Shown here piece after piece: positions 31,703 to 44,300 of a DNA stretch of 64,000 nt. Origin of the DNA: Brassica napus (Eukaryota; Streptophyta; Magnoliopsida; Brassicales; Brassicaceae); assembly GCF_020379485.1 (NCBI RefSeq), contig NC_063452.1:31209608-31273607 (forward strand), read 5' to 3'. The stretch's first letter is position 1. Every line of letters starts with the position of its first letter. Both the position numbers and the translations under genes were made by a program. Below the pieces are notes generated by a model. The model was not told the DNA's origin. It saw only the letters and a list, made by a program, of their open reading frames with translations, and did no database searches.

Positions 31703-34122
31703 ATGAGTACCAGAAGCAACAAGGAAATAGGGCTCTTACTAGTAGAGCCACTGGATTTGGAACGTGTGATCCATAAGTCTAAGAGGGCAGTCGACACCCT
31801 CCAAGCAGCGATTGGCAGTGTAGAAATCCAAGCATCGATTGACACTATTCATCCTACGTCGATCGACACTATCCGCCCGACGTCGATCGATACTGTCCAT
31901 CTTGCGTCGATCGATATTGTTCATCCGATCCTGTTCATCCCGGTACTGTTCAGTTCGGCACTGTTCATCTAGGTACTGTTCATCGGTCATCGATCGACAC
32001 TGTTCATCAACCGTCGATCGACACTTTTCATCCGCCGTCGATCAACACTGTTCATCGCAACACTGTTTATCGAGACCCTGTTCACCGCCGCACTGTTCAT
32101 CATGGTACTGTTCATCAAGGTATTGTTCATCCGATGATCGACACCACTTGTGTGGAGACAGAGAAGGTCGAAGTGCTCATACTTAAGGTCGATGAGAATG
32201 AGATGTTAAGAGACGAAGAAGGTCGCACTCACAACAGCGCATGACAGTTGATTAATGCTCAGGGTGATGTGATCCCTGATGTGATTGTTGTTGCTGAGAT
32301 GAATGGTTTTGATTTGAGCCGAGAATGATATGATTGGTTAGGTCAAGACCCCTTCCAGGGTCTTCTTTGTGAAGATCCCAAAAACCACATCGAAGAGCTT
32401 GAGGATCTAGTTTCAAGGAGTGAGCAGAATGAAATATCTGTAGACCACATACTCTGTAAGATCTTCCCTTATTCTCTCTCTGGAGATTTATTCTGCTGGT
32501 TCAGACAGCTGCAGCTAGGATCTTTAACCTGCTGGGAGGATATTACAAGCGCCTTTTTCAACAAATTTATCTATGAAGCAGCAGCAAATTTAGGGATTGA
32601 GATGAGATCTATGCTGAGATATATGGTAGAAGATGATGAACAGTATGGATCTGGAGAGCTGATCAGAGTAGACAAAGCTGATATTAGTGATCCGACCTCA
32701 GCATCGATTGATGGTATGACCTCAGCATCTACCGATGGTACGACCTCAGCGTCGACCGACGGTAAGACCTCAACGTCGATCAACAGCACGACCTCAACGT
32801 TGACCAACGCCACGACCTCAACGTCGATCGACGGTATGACCTCAGAAACGATCGACAACCCCATATCAACATTGATATCCTTGAAAGTTCGAGTTGTCCT
32901 TAGTACAATGCAGACTCGACACAGAAGAGCACTGATGTATCAAGTTGTGATCTTGTCCCAGATGTAGACAGAGAGATCACTATGGAAGATTTCTTGGAGC
33001 TAGAGGATGAGGCACAACCTGATAATCTGGATCACAACTTGCAGAAGAAGCTTGATGACCATCAGCACACTTCAGAAAAGGATCTGGACACTTCGCCAGA
33101 GGCTAGCATCGATCGACAGCATCCACCCGACATCGAGCGATACCCACCCGATTGCATCGATCGACACCAACCTGGTAATATCGATCGACACAACGAGCTT
33201 TCAGGATACAGTATAACCTCTTTAAATTAATACTCTATAAATTAATAAACAATAAAAATCTCTATAAAATAATATAATTTTATAATCCCAAATCGATTTT
33301 TTGGTTCAATTAGTATATCGATAAATTAATATCTCTATAAATTAATAAAAAATTATAGTTTTGGTGTAGTTCCAACATTATTAATTTATAGAGGTTTCAC
33401 TGTATATAGTTGAGGAGGAACTGATTGAGGAAAGGACGTACATGTCTAAGGCCTCACACCTTGCTGTCCCTAAACATCAGAGACCACCTATCTGGACAGA
33501 AGAAGCTGTTGAGTTTCACAAAAGAGTGAAAAGGATACATGACCCTGTGAAGATTGTGGTTCCTTGCGCAGTATCAGAAGTTGAATTTCCTATCCCACCA
33601 GATAAAGGTGCGCATCTGAATTCTTACATTGAGGTATTGGATGATCATCAGCACATAGAAGCTTCTCAGAGAGGGTTGCGATTTAGAGATGAAGTCGATA
33701 AGGGCCTAGCAGAAGCAGCATCGATCGACAGCGACCAGATACCATCGAACGACACCACATATGCAATATCGAACGACATGAACAAGCCGGCATCGATTGA
33801 CGCTACCACTTCTCCATCGATCGACACTGGGCACGTATCAGAGCAGAAGGAGTTCAATGTGTGTGGAAATCTTTTTGATGGAGAAACCACCACGCGATCA
33901 GACAAGTCTGGAGGAACGAAGGGGAGAAATTGGAAGAAGAGGAAAAGGACCAAGGGAGGTTCTCAGTTATCATTGATTCCTCACTTCTCAGATGGTGTCA
34001 GGAAATCCAGAGTGCGCAGAAGATGCTTCTCAAAGCAATTTGCAAAGGTTCGAGCACTCCTTAATGTTGAGATGATAGACAAAGGAGAAGAGTCTATGGA
34101 GGAGGCTTTCACACAAGAATGA
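31703..34122 (+). pseudogene. Degenerate gag-like protein with SID repeats
   Basis: It begins MSTRSNKEIGLLLVEPLDLE. A Retrotrans_gag core lies at about 32280-32640 (DPFQGLLCEDPKNHIEELED, LFCWFRQLQLGSLTCWED). Around it are long runs of a (A/T)SIDT/SIDR repeat encoded by ATCGATCGACAC units (31830-32130, 32690-32850, 33105-33200, 33718-33835). The last open part, 33442-34122, has a basic patch (GRNWKKRKRTKGGSQLSLIP). Stops, frame shifts and an Emigrant-like MITE at 33209 break the frame. Function of the SID repeats is unknown. Confidence 0.75.
33209..33402. mobile_element. Emigrant-like MITE (pogo/Tc1-mariner type), 194 bp
   Basis: Terminal inverted repeats are CAGTATAACCTCTTTAAATT at 33209 and its near complement ending GAGGTTTCACTG at 33402, flanked by TA on both sides. 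The internal sequence is AT-rich with no ORF. The TIR closely resembles the Emigrant/Lemi family of Arabidopsis (from memory). It sits in the gag-like coding region and adds a stop. Confidence 0.88.
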
Positions 34123-35543
34123 TAAAGCTTCAGAAAGCAGACATTGAGACTTGTTTTGGAGCATGTTTTCATTCTCATCCGGACTAAATCAGATCTCCAA
34201 AGTCAAGTTAAATGACTATAACAAAGCGCTGAGTGGGAGGCAACCCCCTATTACGTAATTTCAACCAGTTTAGTTTAGATTATTACTGATTTTCGTTTGA
34301 TATTTATTACAGGCCAAAAAAAAAAGATTCGAGTAGACGATTATAAAATCGACCGATGAGAGCATGTTGATATCGATCGACAGTACATCACCTGTAGCGA
34401 CCGATGGTAACTCCTTTCCATCGATCGACATTTAACTCGGTCAGGTATATCGTTTTAACTTGTTAAATTGTGTACTTATGATTAGTTCTCACCATAACTC
34501 CGACTGGATATACACTAGGGACAATGTAATTTATGTCTGTGGGGTTGTTTACTGATATCTAGTTTATTGTGAGTCTTATCAAATGTTTAAAAAAAAACGG
34601 TTTTTATCGAGTCAAGAAGGGGATTATGATCAAATACAATTTGATTGCTACTCTAATCAGTCTCTAGCACCATCTAGATTTACTAATTGCATGATGTATT
34701 AGATAGAAACACCGCAGTGTATCACGTGATGCTAACATCCACACCTGCTGAGAATTTCTGGAAAACCCAACGCTGACTTCCAACCTTAATCTACTCTACT
34801 TGCTTGTTTTGGCGCTTGGTATACATTGGATAAGAGTCCTCCTGCAAGTCTGGAAGGTAAAATTCTGTGTGCTTCTGGTTCCCTTCTCTCTCTCTCTCTT
34901 CGGCATCTTAAGATATAAAAGATTGAAATGATTTCCTGGAAGAGGCAGAGGGGTAGGAATGTCGCATGTGACCCCATTATTCTAAGTCTGAAAGGAATGA
35001 TCACACATTGCAGAAACGAGGGGTATGAATGTCTCATGTGACCCCGGTATTCGCTACACTCTGTCAAATAGAGCTACAAAAGTAGACAAGTCAATAAGAT
35101 GAACAAGATGGACTGCATCAGCATCAACATTCATTGAAATTGAAACTATAAAGATTCAGAGAAGAGAGAAAAAGAGAGAAGAAAGGAATCAGAGAAGACT
35201 ACATGTGTGTTCAGAAACTTGCTTGAGTAAGATTCCATGTCCCTTGATCGATACTCCCAAGACGTAGCCTACACATCTATATTTATGCAGAAATGAGGTC
35301 AGCAAAGGGGTACGTCAGGCGCTATCAGTAGTGTTGTGTGATTGTATGGTATGGTGACTACGCTAGTGTGTAGTATATTGAAACCATCCAAGGTTAGTAA
35401 TGATTCACTTCCACCTATCATATTTGCAGAAGTGAGAGTAGTGATTTTAAATTATGTGAGTCCCTGCTATTTTATAATCTCTTTCATAAGACTGCCATGT
35501 GTGTTTTGCTTGAGGACAAGCAAAAGGGTAAGTTTGGGGGAGT
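34123..35543 (+). other. Non-coding 3' internal region of the gag-only element, with polypurine tract
   Basis: No reading frame of note. It contains more ATCGATCGACA boxes (34372-34435) and an imperfect duplication of a GAGGGGTAGGAATGTCGCATG-like segment (about 34947 and 35018; the second copy differs at several bases). At the end, AGTTTGGGGGAG (35531-35542) is the polypurine tract that primes plus-strand synthesis. Confidence 0.65.
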
Positions 35544-36979
35544 TGATAGGCCATGGATTTTACCCACTTTTAGCCATGGTTAATAAGTGTTTTAATAACT
35601 AATTACTACTATATAGAGTCTATTTATAATATTTACAGGTTCAGGGACGATTTGGAAGAAAGTGGTGATTTTTGTGTCTTTTGGAGCCTTTTAAGTGCAG
35701 AGTTGCACAGACGCGTCAGATGGTCTATCCATGGATGGAGACCTTCCCACCGTTAGATTGAGCCCATATTTTTAAAAAAGATAGAGCTTTGAGTTAGCTT
35801 TCCAATGCCACCGGTTTGAGGTCAATCAGCATCCTATAGCAGAAGTTATGCCCGTTTTACTGAAAAGTGGTTAGTCTGCCTCGCGAGAGGAAGCTGTCGA
35901 GGAGATGAAGGACTGTCGATCGACGGTGCACCCTTACCATCGATCGACGGTGCACCCTTACCATCGATCGACGGTGATGCCAGAACGTGGGCCAAGCTTA
36001 TTTCAAGACCGACTGAAGCCCAGAAGCCACACAAAGTTACCAAAATACTCATGGACGACCAGAAACCCTATTTATGTGTTTTCTAAGCCATTATTGACGG
36101 CTACGCTTTCTCTAAGCTTTCTTTTATTCATAGTTCTAGGTTAGGAGAGAAAGGAGGAACTCCTTCAGAGTCCTCCTGGAACTTCTTTGGTTTCTTTATT
36201 GCTTTTATCTATTCTATTCATCTATGTTTTCTATGATTTTCTGTGACAACTTCATGTCTGAATAGATCCACCTGTTAGATTTAGGGTTCAGATAGTCATG
36301 AGGGATTAGCCCAAAATATAGAACTGCTAAGTTATTTGGATACGAATCAATGGAATTGTTCTTAATGCATATTAGGGCGCAAGCGGAAGCTTGGTTCCCT
36401 GTCTGAATTAATTTACATTGTGCTAGAATTTCTAGAAACAAGCGGAAGCTGATTTAGGAATCCTAGTGAACTTATCAAACATGTTTACATGTTCGCTAAA
36501 GCTTGCTAGAAGGGTCGTCGATCGACAACTTGGTAGTTGTATCGATCGACGGTCTGAAAGGTGTATCGATTGATACTCGTTGATAGCGTTGATCGACACT
36601 TTCTCAAGATCAATATGCGAGAGTTGAGATCTTAGATCTAGTAATAGATAATCCAAACATGCGAGAGTTGATAGATTATTGCTTAGTATGAGTTCTAGAA
36701 TATCCAACCTTAGTTTATATACTACTATAATCCTGATTGAATGAATAGAAACCATAAGTCTAGCAACCATCCTTCCATCAAACAACTCAATCAATCAACC
36801 GAGCAACTACCTTGCACACCACTGCTATTTACATTTAAGCTATTAGCCTAGCTTAATCATATAACTATTAGATCTTTTGTGTGCCCTAGCTCCCTGTGAA
36901 TTTGATCCCCAAGTGCTACAACTCGACCTCTTATTTGAGAGAGTATAAATCACTCCTTAGGGTAATTTGAGTGATATCA
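35544..36979 (+). repeat. 3' LTR, complete (1436 bp)
   Basis: Starts TGATAGG right after the polypurine tract and ends GATATCA at 36979, giving TGATA/TATCA ends. It contains paired CATCGATCGACGGTGCACCC repeats (35915-35970) and a TTTCTTTATTGC block where the 5' LTR similarity begins. Confidence 0.87.
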
Positions 36980-37618
36980 TCGATCAACGACTAGAGATGT
37001 CCATCAATCGATGTTTGACTCTGAGTGTCGACTCTGGACTGGTTCGATGGACAGCTACGAGTTTCATCTAGCTTTTTCTCCAAAATGCTCCAAAATCACC
37101 ACATATCTCCAAAACACTCATGGACCTGTAACTACTCTAAAAGGACTCCAAAGCATTCCCCCTATGTTTCTAAATAAGTGTCACTTTGACACTTTTCAAG
37201 GAGATTAAGAAATTTATATAATTGACTAGTATATCCCTTTTTAATGTATGATTAATTCAATATGAATGATTTAAATAAAAAATATTAGTTATTTAAAAGG
37301 GTAAAAAGTAGATTTAATGTACAAAATTACATTGAGATTGTAGAATGACACTTATTTAAAAAAAAAAAAAAACCTAAAGTGACACTTATTAAGAAACATA
37401 GGGAGTAATAAATAACTTCTAAAACACCTAAATATCATGGCTAAAAACTGGTTAAATCAATGGTATAACACTTTATCTCCAAAATGCTTCATAATCACCT
37501 ATTGCTCCAAAACATACTTGAAACTGTAAAGACTCTAAAAACACTTCAAAACATAATAAATATATTCTAAAACACTTATATACCACGACTGAAAACTGGT
37601 AAAATTCATGGTATATCA
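36980..37618 (-). repeat. Fragment of another LTR, bordering the array
   Basis: Sequence between the 3' LTR above and the array ends GGTATATCA at 37618, the same terminal pattern as the Athila LTR end at 30698. It holds two diverged copies of a segment with CTCCAAAATGCTYCAWAATC (about 37078 and 37477). It is interpreted as the start of a minus-oriented LTR whose element body is gone. A MITE lies within it. Confidence 0.55.
37157..37406. mobile_element. MITE with TATGTTTCT/AGAAACATA ends
   Basis: The left end reads CCCCTATGTTTCTAAATAAG and the right end is its inverted partner (AAGAAACATAGGGAG). Length is about 250 bp, AT-rich, without an ORF. A related TIR with AAAGTGACA occurs in the element at 58987-59191. 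Confidence 0.75.
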
Positions 37619-37632
37619 AAAGCATTGGCACA

Positions 37633-37979
37633 ATGGCTCACAGTACCTCCTGAACTACTATCATATTCATTGTTGTTGCTTTGGTTTGTGCGTTCGTTCA
37701 TGCATTCTCTGTTGGAGAAGCTGAAGCAAAATCACTATGGGGTACGTGTCTTCTTAAATTTTGTCCAAAATGTGCGTTGGATATAAGTTTGTTATCATTG
37801 AAAATTTGACCATCACTGATGCATGTTTTCATGATCTTGTTCAAGAAGGAAAAGTGTGTCACGATACTCTTATCAAATATATTGCTGATAAGCCACAGTT
37901 AGTTGCCCACGAAACATAGTATTTGAAGAAAAGTGATGATTTGTGGACTCATTGTATATCAATTTCGCAAACTGCTTAA
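37633..37979 (+). pseudogene. Broken Prolamin_like/ECA1-type gene (copy 8)
   Basis: CGA to TGA at codon 7 (TCCTGAACTAC), a small deletion around ISLLSLK that shifts the frame, and TAG in place of GAG near HET. The LTR fragment ends only 14 bp before the ATG, so the native promoter and TATA box are gone. Dead gene. Confidence 0.88.
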
Positions 37980-38967
37980 AATATGTTTTGTTTGTATTAT
38001 TCTGATTAACAAAACATTTATTCAACTATCGTTAAATTTTCTTTAATCAAAAATCATGGATCAGACAGTATGCAATATAAACCGACCATCAAGTGAATCT
38101 CATTCTAAATGAATCAGTACAAATATTAACTCTATTGAAAAACAATGGGCTATCCATATAAGATTGTTAAACTAATAACAAGTCATATAAGAATAATTTC
38201 AAATAATATTGCTTAATGAGTTTGATTTAACGTATCTTTAATTTTTAAACTCAATTTTCATCTAAGAAGTCAATCATTATTTTTACATACACTGAAAAAT
38301 TATCTTGATAATTTAAAACAAGAGGTTAAAAAATATCTAATATTTTACCTTTGGAACCTTAGAGTTTAATAGTAAATGATAAACAATGACTTGGAAAAAA
38401 CAATAGTTTGAATACTCATATTATTGACGATTTTATAAATATGATAATTTATACAGAATACAATGAGACTGGCTGTAATCATCCTATGACTAGTAAATAG
38501 ATTATAACTTATGCTAATAATATTAGCATGGAGCGTATGAATTTGAGTTTTGTATCAATCACTAAAGTTTTGGAATCAAAATTGTGAACATTTTTTATTT
38601 TATGTTTACAATTTGTAGATTTGGCTTCCAATTTTTTAATAGATTACAACCCTTTACTTTTGGAAAATTAACTGTTTAATACAAATATTTTTTTTTCATC
38701 AGTTCCAGTTTCATTTCTATGAAATTATATCTGTATAATTTATATACTAGCTATGGTTTAGCTATAAAATTTGTTCTAGTAGTAAATTCTTACAAAATTG
38801 AGATAAGCGATATAAGACAATTAATACTCGATTAAATTCACATTCTTAAACCCAAATTTATGTAAGATGATGGAGCCTATTAACATTTACATAAAATAGA
38901 GAATATGAATAAACCAGGGTTAAATTCGATTGGTAGGTTATTTCTTAATCATAAATAACTTAAAACA
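37980..38967. repeat. 3' flank and spacer of array copy 8
   Basis: Same order as the other units, more diverged (missing the CGCAAAAGAAC stretch near 38480). It ends in AATAACTTAAAACA (38954-38967), the left copy of the LINE target duplication. Confidence 0.85.
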
Positions 38968-40528
38968 ATGCATACCATCATGGGATAAACTCTGTGCCCC
39001 TAAGGATGAAGGAGGGTTGGGTTTTAAAGATCTCACAGATTTCAATACAGCAATGCTGGGGAAACAACTATGGAGGCTGATAAAGAAACCGAACACTTTA
39101 TTTTCTCGAGTGTTCAAAAGAAGGTATTTCAGAAATGTATCACCCCTGGAACCAAATAGATCGTACTCGTCATCTTATGGCTGGCGTAGTATTGTCTCCG
39201 CTAGATCTCTGGTTAGCAAAGGACTAATCAAAAGGGTGGGATCATGATCATCTATCTCAGTATGGAATGATCCTTGTCTCCCATCCACTCGCCCGAGACC
39301 AGCAAATAAAAATCAACACAACCTTTACCCGTACCTTACAGTGGATTCTCTCATTGATGTAACATCTAGAACATGGAATTCACAGGCTATTCGGACTCTG
39401 GTGGACCCGCAAGATGCAAAAATTATTGAAAGCATTCCTTTAACTCGAATTCAGACAGTAGATCGGGATGGATGGCATTTTAAAAAAAAAGTGGAAGGTA
39501 TACATTTAAATCTGGATATCAAGTAGAGCGGGTGTATCCTGATAGTGGACGAACATTACCAGAGTATGGTCCTTCGGTTTTGCCCTTGAAGGCGCATTGT
39601 TGGAAGGTACGATGTCCACCGAAGATAAAACATTTTCTATGCCAACTTGTAACAGGATGTATAGCGGTGAAGAAAAAATTACGCTCACGAGGAATCCATG
39701 GGGACACACGGTGTGGATCACCAGAAGAGTCCATAAATCATGTGTTTTTTGAATGCCTACCAGCAATTCAGGTTTGAGCACTTTCACGAATTCCATCGAA
39801 TCCGGACTATTTGCAAATGGACCATTTATTTTGGAGGGTTACCCCGGAAATAGAAGATCATCAATTTGCATGGATCTTATGGTACATATGGAAAAGAAGA
39901 AACAATAAAGTTTTCAGTAATATGGATATTGATCCGTGTGAAACTCTTAGATTGGCAGAAACGGAGTTGGTACTCTGGGCTGAGGCACAAATTACAATTA
40001 CACAGAGAACTGACCAAGCTCGGACTGCAACGAACGTGACAATACCATCTATCTCAGGTAGATGGTGTTTCACGGATGGATCTTGGAAAGACGGGGAAAC
40101 ATTTTTGGGACAAGGGTGGTATAGTACGCTAGAAGGTTTTGATGGTCTAATGGGAGCAAGAAATACAAGAGCGAGTCAATCACCTCTTCATTCGGAGATA
40201 GAAGCTTTTATTTGGGCTATGGAGTGTATGAGGAATCTAAGACAGTTAAACGTCATATTTGCAACAGATTGTTTTCAATTGGTGAAGATGGTTTCTGAAC
40301 CTGAAGAGTGGCCAGCCTCTGCAAGTTATTTGGAATATATAAAGTTATTGAAGAGAAGTTTCAACAATTCAGAGCTCATCTATATACCACGGACGCATAA
40401 TTCAAAGGCGGACAGTCTAGCACGCAGTGCAAAAAATCAACCGTCTTTTGTTGTCCATATAGACGCGGAGCTTCCAGTTTGGTTTACAGAGTCTATATAA
40501 ATATGTTTGTTGCTAACAAAAAAATAAT
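38968..40528 (+). mobile_element. 5'-truncated L1-type LINE insertion
   Basis: Flanked by a 14-bp direct repeat AATAACTTAAAACA (38954-38967 and 40529-40542) that is single in the other array units. Contents in order: the end of the RT region (CAPKDEGGLGFKDLTDFN, AMLGKQLWRLIKKPNTL), a zf-RVT zinc-binding region (WKVRCPPKIKHFLCQLV, CGSPEESINHVFFEC), and an RNase H domain (RVT_3) at about 40064-40470 (FTDGSWKDGE, SEIEAFIWAMECM, NSKADSLARSA). An in-frame TGA at 39245-39247, a frame shift near 39500-39530 and a TGA near 39776 break it. The 3' tail is A-rich. Confidence 0.93.
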
Positions 40529-40834
40529 AATAACTTAAAACATTAATAATTAAAAAATATTTTGTTTTGATAGAATTTATTTTAAATAATAAGTATATGT
40601 TTTTCTAAATTTTATAAATATGTTCGAGAAAACTCATATCAACAGTCACATTTTATTTAACGATAAACTGCATTAATTAACTTGTTATGTTCACTTGAAA
40701 ATACGGTTAGTTTGTGTTTGAGTGTTTAATCTCCTATAAATATGAGACAAAACTTCATTCTAAAAACAAAATCAAACATTTATATATTATATTAATAAAT
40801 AATATTTGCCACTTATTTCGAGAGCATTGGCACA
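40529..40834 (+). repeat. Array unit promoter region for copy 9
   Basis: Continues the unit after the LINE. The TATA-like box reads CTCCTATAAATATGAG at about 40731-40746, in the usual place. Confidence 0.75.
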
Positions 40835-41110
40835 ATGGCTCACACTACCTCCTGAACTATTATTGTATTCATTGTTGTTGTTTTGGTTTGTGCGTTCGTT
40901 CCTGCATTCTCTTTTGAAGCAAAATCACTTTGAAATACATGTCTTCTTAAAATTAGTCAAAAATGTGCGTTGGATATAATTGGTGTTGTCTTTAAAAGGT
41001 TTACCATCACTGATGCATGTTGTCATGATCTTGTTCAAGAAGAAAAAGTGTGTCACGATACTCTTATCAAATATATTGCTGATAAACCGTACTTAGTTGC
41101 CCACGAAATA
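40835..41110 (+). pseudogene. Broken and truncated Prolamin_like/ECA1-type gene (copy 9)
   Basis: The same CGA-to-TGA change at codon 7 as copy 8 (CTCCTGAACTA), a deletion removing the EEAE codons, LWDTC read as L-stop-NTC, and NLTIT changed to RFTIT. Similarity stops inside the HET codons at about 41110. The shared nonsense change suggests that copies 8 and 9 derive from one already broken ancestor. Confidence 0.87.
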
Positions 41111-41367
41111 CAGTTTTACTAAAAAGTAAAAATACATTTATATCCTAAGGTTAACTATTTCAGATTTAGGGTTTAAAATTAACAGGTGGAGTTTTGAGGA
41201 TATGATTTCAAATTTTTTTTAAAAAAATACTATTAAAATTTTTAAAATAAAAAGAGGCTATTTTGATCATTTTTTAATTGAGAGCTATTTTTGTGAAAAA
41301 AATTTAAAAAGGTTATTTGTGACAAAAAAGAATTTTCCTTCCTTTAATGTACATTTAAAAATTAAAA
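41111..41367. other. AT-rich junction between the array and the Helitron
   Basis: No gene is seen. The sequence has poly-A/T runs and a GATTTAGGGTTTAAAATT stretch of a kind often seen in dispersed Brassicaceae repeats. The array ends abruptly at its left edge. Confidence 0.4.
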
Positions 41368-44300
41368 TCTATACTATATAAAAGTTGAGGCTATAAGCCA
41401 TTGAGTGCGTCCACGTAGGATTTTAAACCACCAATCGTATTATGACAAATAAACAATTTAATTTGTTATTTTTAAACATGTCTATGTTTCCAAAAAAACT
41501 GTTTATTTCATAATAAAAAAATCAATATCGAATAAGGCAAACTAACAAAAGTAAAAACATTATACATATATAAACTTAATATATATATATATATATAATA
41601 ATTTCAAAATTTGACATAAATTACCTAAAAATACTAATTAATTTTAAAATGCAATAATTCAAACAATTATAACTATAAATTTAACTCACGATTTTCAAAA
41701 TTTAGGCTATATGCTATTGAAAATATTCATAAATAACATACATTATTTATAAGCTAAGACTATAAATCAGTGAGAAACAATTCATTATATTTTGATTAAG
41801 ATTTTAAAAAATCCATAAAATCATTTAAAATAAAATAGAAACCAATATCAAACAAGGTAAGTTAACAAAATTTAAACATTATAAATAAATTTACTTAATA
41901 TATAATATTTCAATTTAACATTAAAATAAAATATAAAATAAGAATTAATATTAAGAATACAAGACTTTCAAATAATTACAAATTAATTTATTTAACTCAT
42001 GGTTTTCAAAGTTTAGGCTATATACTATTGAAAATATTCAAAAATAACATATAATATATACTTGACTACATTGAGAGTATACACATAGGTTTAGAAGAAA
42101 AAAACAATCAAAATATGAAAAATCATAATTATAGTTTTATATTTCTAAAAGGTTAAAATTTCCAAAATTGATAATACAAAACGTAATTCAACATCAAATA
42201 AGGCAAACTAAAAAATTAATCATTAAAATTAAATTGATTCATAGATATATATATATTTAACCAAAAATAATATAAAATATAAAGATACAATATTTTCCTC
42301 CCAAGAACACAAAATAAAAATATACTCTTCAAAATAAAATTTAAAAAGTGTATTTTCAAAATAAATTATAAATCAATATCAAATGTATTTTCTTTAATAA
42401 TATCCAAATTGAAAAACCAAACATAATCTTCATGAACAAGAAATGCGTCAAGAATATATTATTTGAAGTGAATGAACAGTAACAGTGAATGAGAAACAGT
42501 ACAAAGAAAAATGTAAAACATCTACGACGAAAAGTAGACATACAAAGCCGAAGACAAAATCTAAAAGACGAAAAATGTATCACACCAAAAAATCAGATAT
42601 AGTAGAGAATAATTCCAATATAAGAAAAAGATTTGAAATTTACATTCGCTCCATCTGAAAGATGTTAAGTAAGAGAACATATAGAGAGAGAGTCGCAAGC
42701 CACAATTTATTTATGAGTATCAAATTATTTTTAATCAATCAAAAAAACTAATGAATTTATTTATCCATTAAATTTTTAAATATTAATCAAAACTATTATT
42801 TTATGTTTTTACAAATATTCTTTTAGTCAGTTACAGTCAAAATCTCCATAGAAACTAAACAAATAAGCTATACTAAAATATAAACAAATAAGCTATACTA
42901 AAATAAATCTAACATGGTGTGATATACAAGATTTTTAAAAATTATTGTTATTAAGCAAACTAAATGATGAATTCTTATAATCATTAGTCGGATTCACCTC
43001 ATATAATATATAAAGTTTAAGATGCTCCCTGTTGAGTTATGTTGAAGAAAATATTTAGAAAACAATGTTTACAAGTTAGATAAAAAATAAAAAGTCTAAA
43101 AAAGCATTTCAAATAAGTTAGTTAAGATTTCTAATAAAATTATAAAGATGACCAGCAATATATTAGTATGAAAGATAACATAAAAGAATGATAGAAAAAA
43201 TAATCAATATGAATTTATCATCAACACTAAAAACATACAAATTTACAAACTTATAATAATTAAAAAAATCTCAAGATTACAATAAGTACGCTATCTAAGA
43301 CGTTCGTTATCTTATCGCCCACATTTAGCAACTAGAAATATTTTTTTATCAAATTATATAATAGTTTTTAAAGGATTTTAAAAATATTCATGGAAACTCC
43401 GAAACAAACATATATTATCTATCGTACCAAAATAATATTTTTCATATAAAAAAAGTAAAGTAGACATACAAAACCGTAGACAAAATCCAATAGACAAAAA
43501 ATATATCACACCAAAAAATCAGATTGAGTAGAGAATAATTCCAATATAAGAAAAGGTTTTGAAATTTATGTTCGCTCTTTTTGAAATATGTTAGGTAAGA
43601 GAACATATAGAGAGAGAGAGTCGCAAGCCACAATTTATTTATGAGTATCAAATTATTTTTAATCAATCAAAAAAACTAATGAATTTATTTATCCATTAAA
43701 ATTTTAAATATTAATTAACACTATTATTTTATGTTTTTACAAATATTATTTTAGTCAGTTACGGTCAAAATCTCCATAAAAACTAAACAAATAATCTATA
43801 CTGAAATAAATCTAACATGATGTGATATACAAGATTTTTAAAAATTATTTTTATTGAAGCAAACTAAATGATGAATTCTTATAATCATTAGTTTGATTCA
43901 CCTCATATAATATATAAAGTTTAAGATGCTCCCTTTTGAGTTATATTAAAGAAAATATTTAGAGAACAATGTTTACAAGTTAGATAAAAAATAAAGAGTA
44001 TAAGAAAGCATGTCAAATAAATTAGTTAAGATTTCTAATAAAATTATAAAAATTGCCAGCAATAAATTAGTATGAAGGATAACATAAAAGAATGATAGAA
44101 AAAATAATCAATATGAATTTATCATCAACAAACTAAAAACATACAAATTTACAAACTTATAACATTCAAGACGTTCGTTATCTTATCGCCCACATTTAGC
44201 AACTAGAAATATATGTTTTATCAAATTATATAATAGTTTTTAAAGGATCTTAAAAATATTCATGGAAACTCCGAAACAAACATATAGATTATCTCTCGTA

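Larger units (their letters stand above)
30699..36979 (+). mobile_element. Gag-only (non-autonomous) Ty3-type LTR retrotransposon
   Basis: The structure is a partial 5' LTR (30699-31576), a tRNA-Asp PBS (31581-31598), a gag-like coding remnant (about 31703-34122), a non-coding stretch, a polypurine tract (35531-35542) and a complete 3' LTR (35544-36979). No protease, RT or integrase is present, so it is of the TR-GAG type and would need another element's enzymes. The first 646 bp of its 5' LTR is missing and Athila LTR sequence abuts the break. Confidence 0.85.

Noticed and set aside
31839..32186. ORFs with RRSTLSARRRSILS and CSSRYCS repeats
   Set aside because: Out-of-frame translations of the ATCGATCGACAC repeat region.
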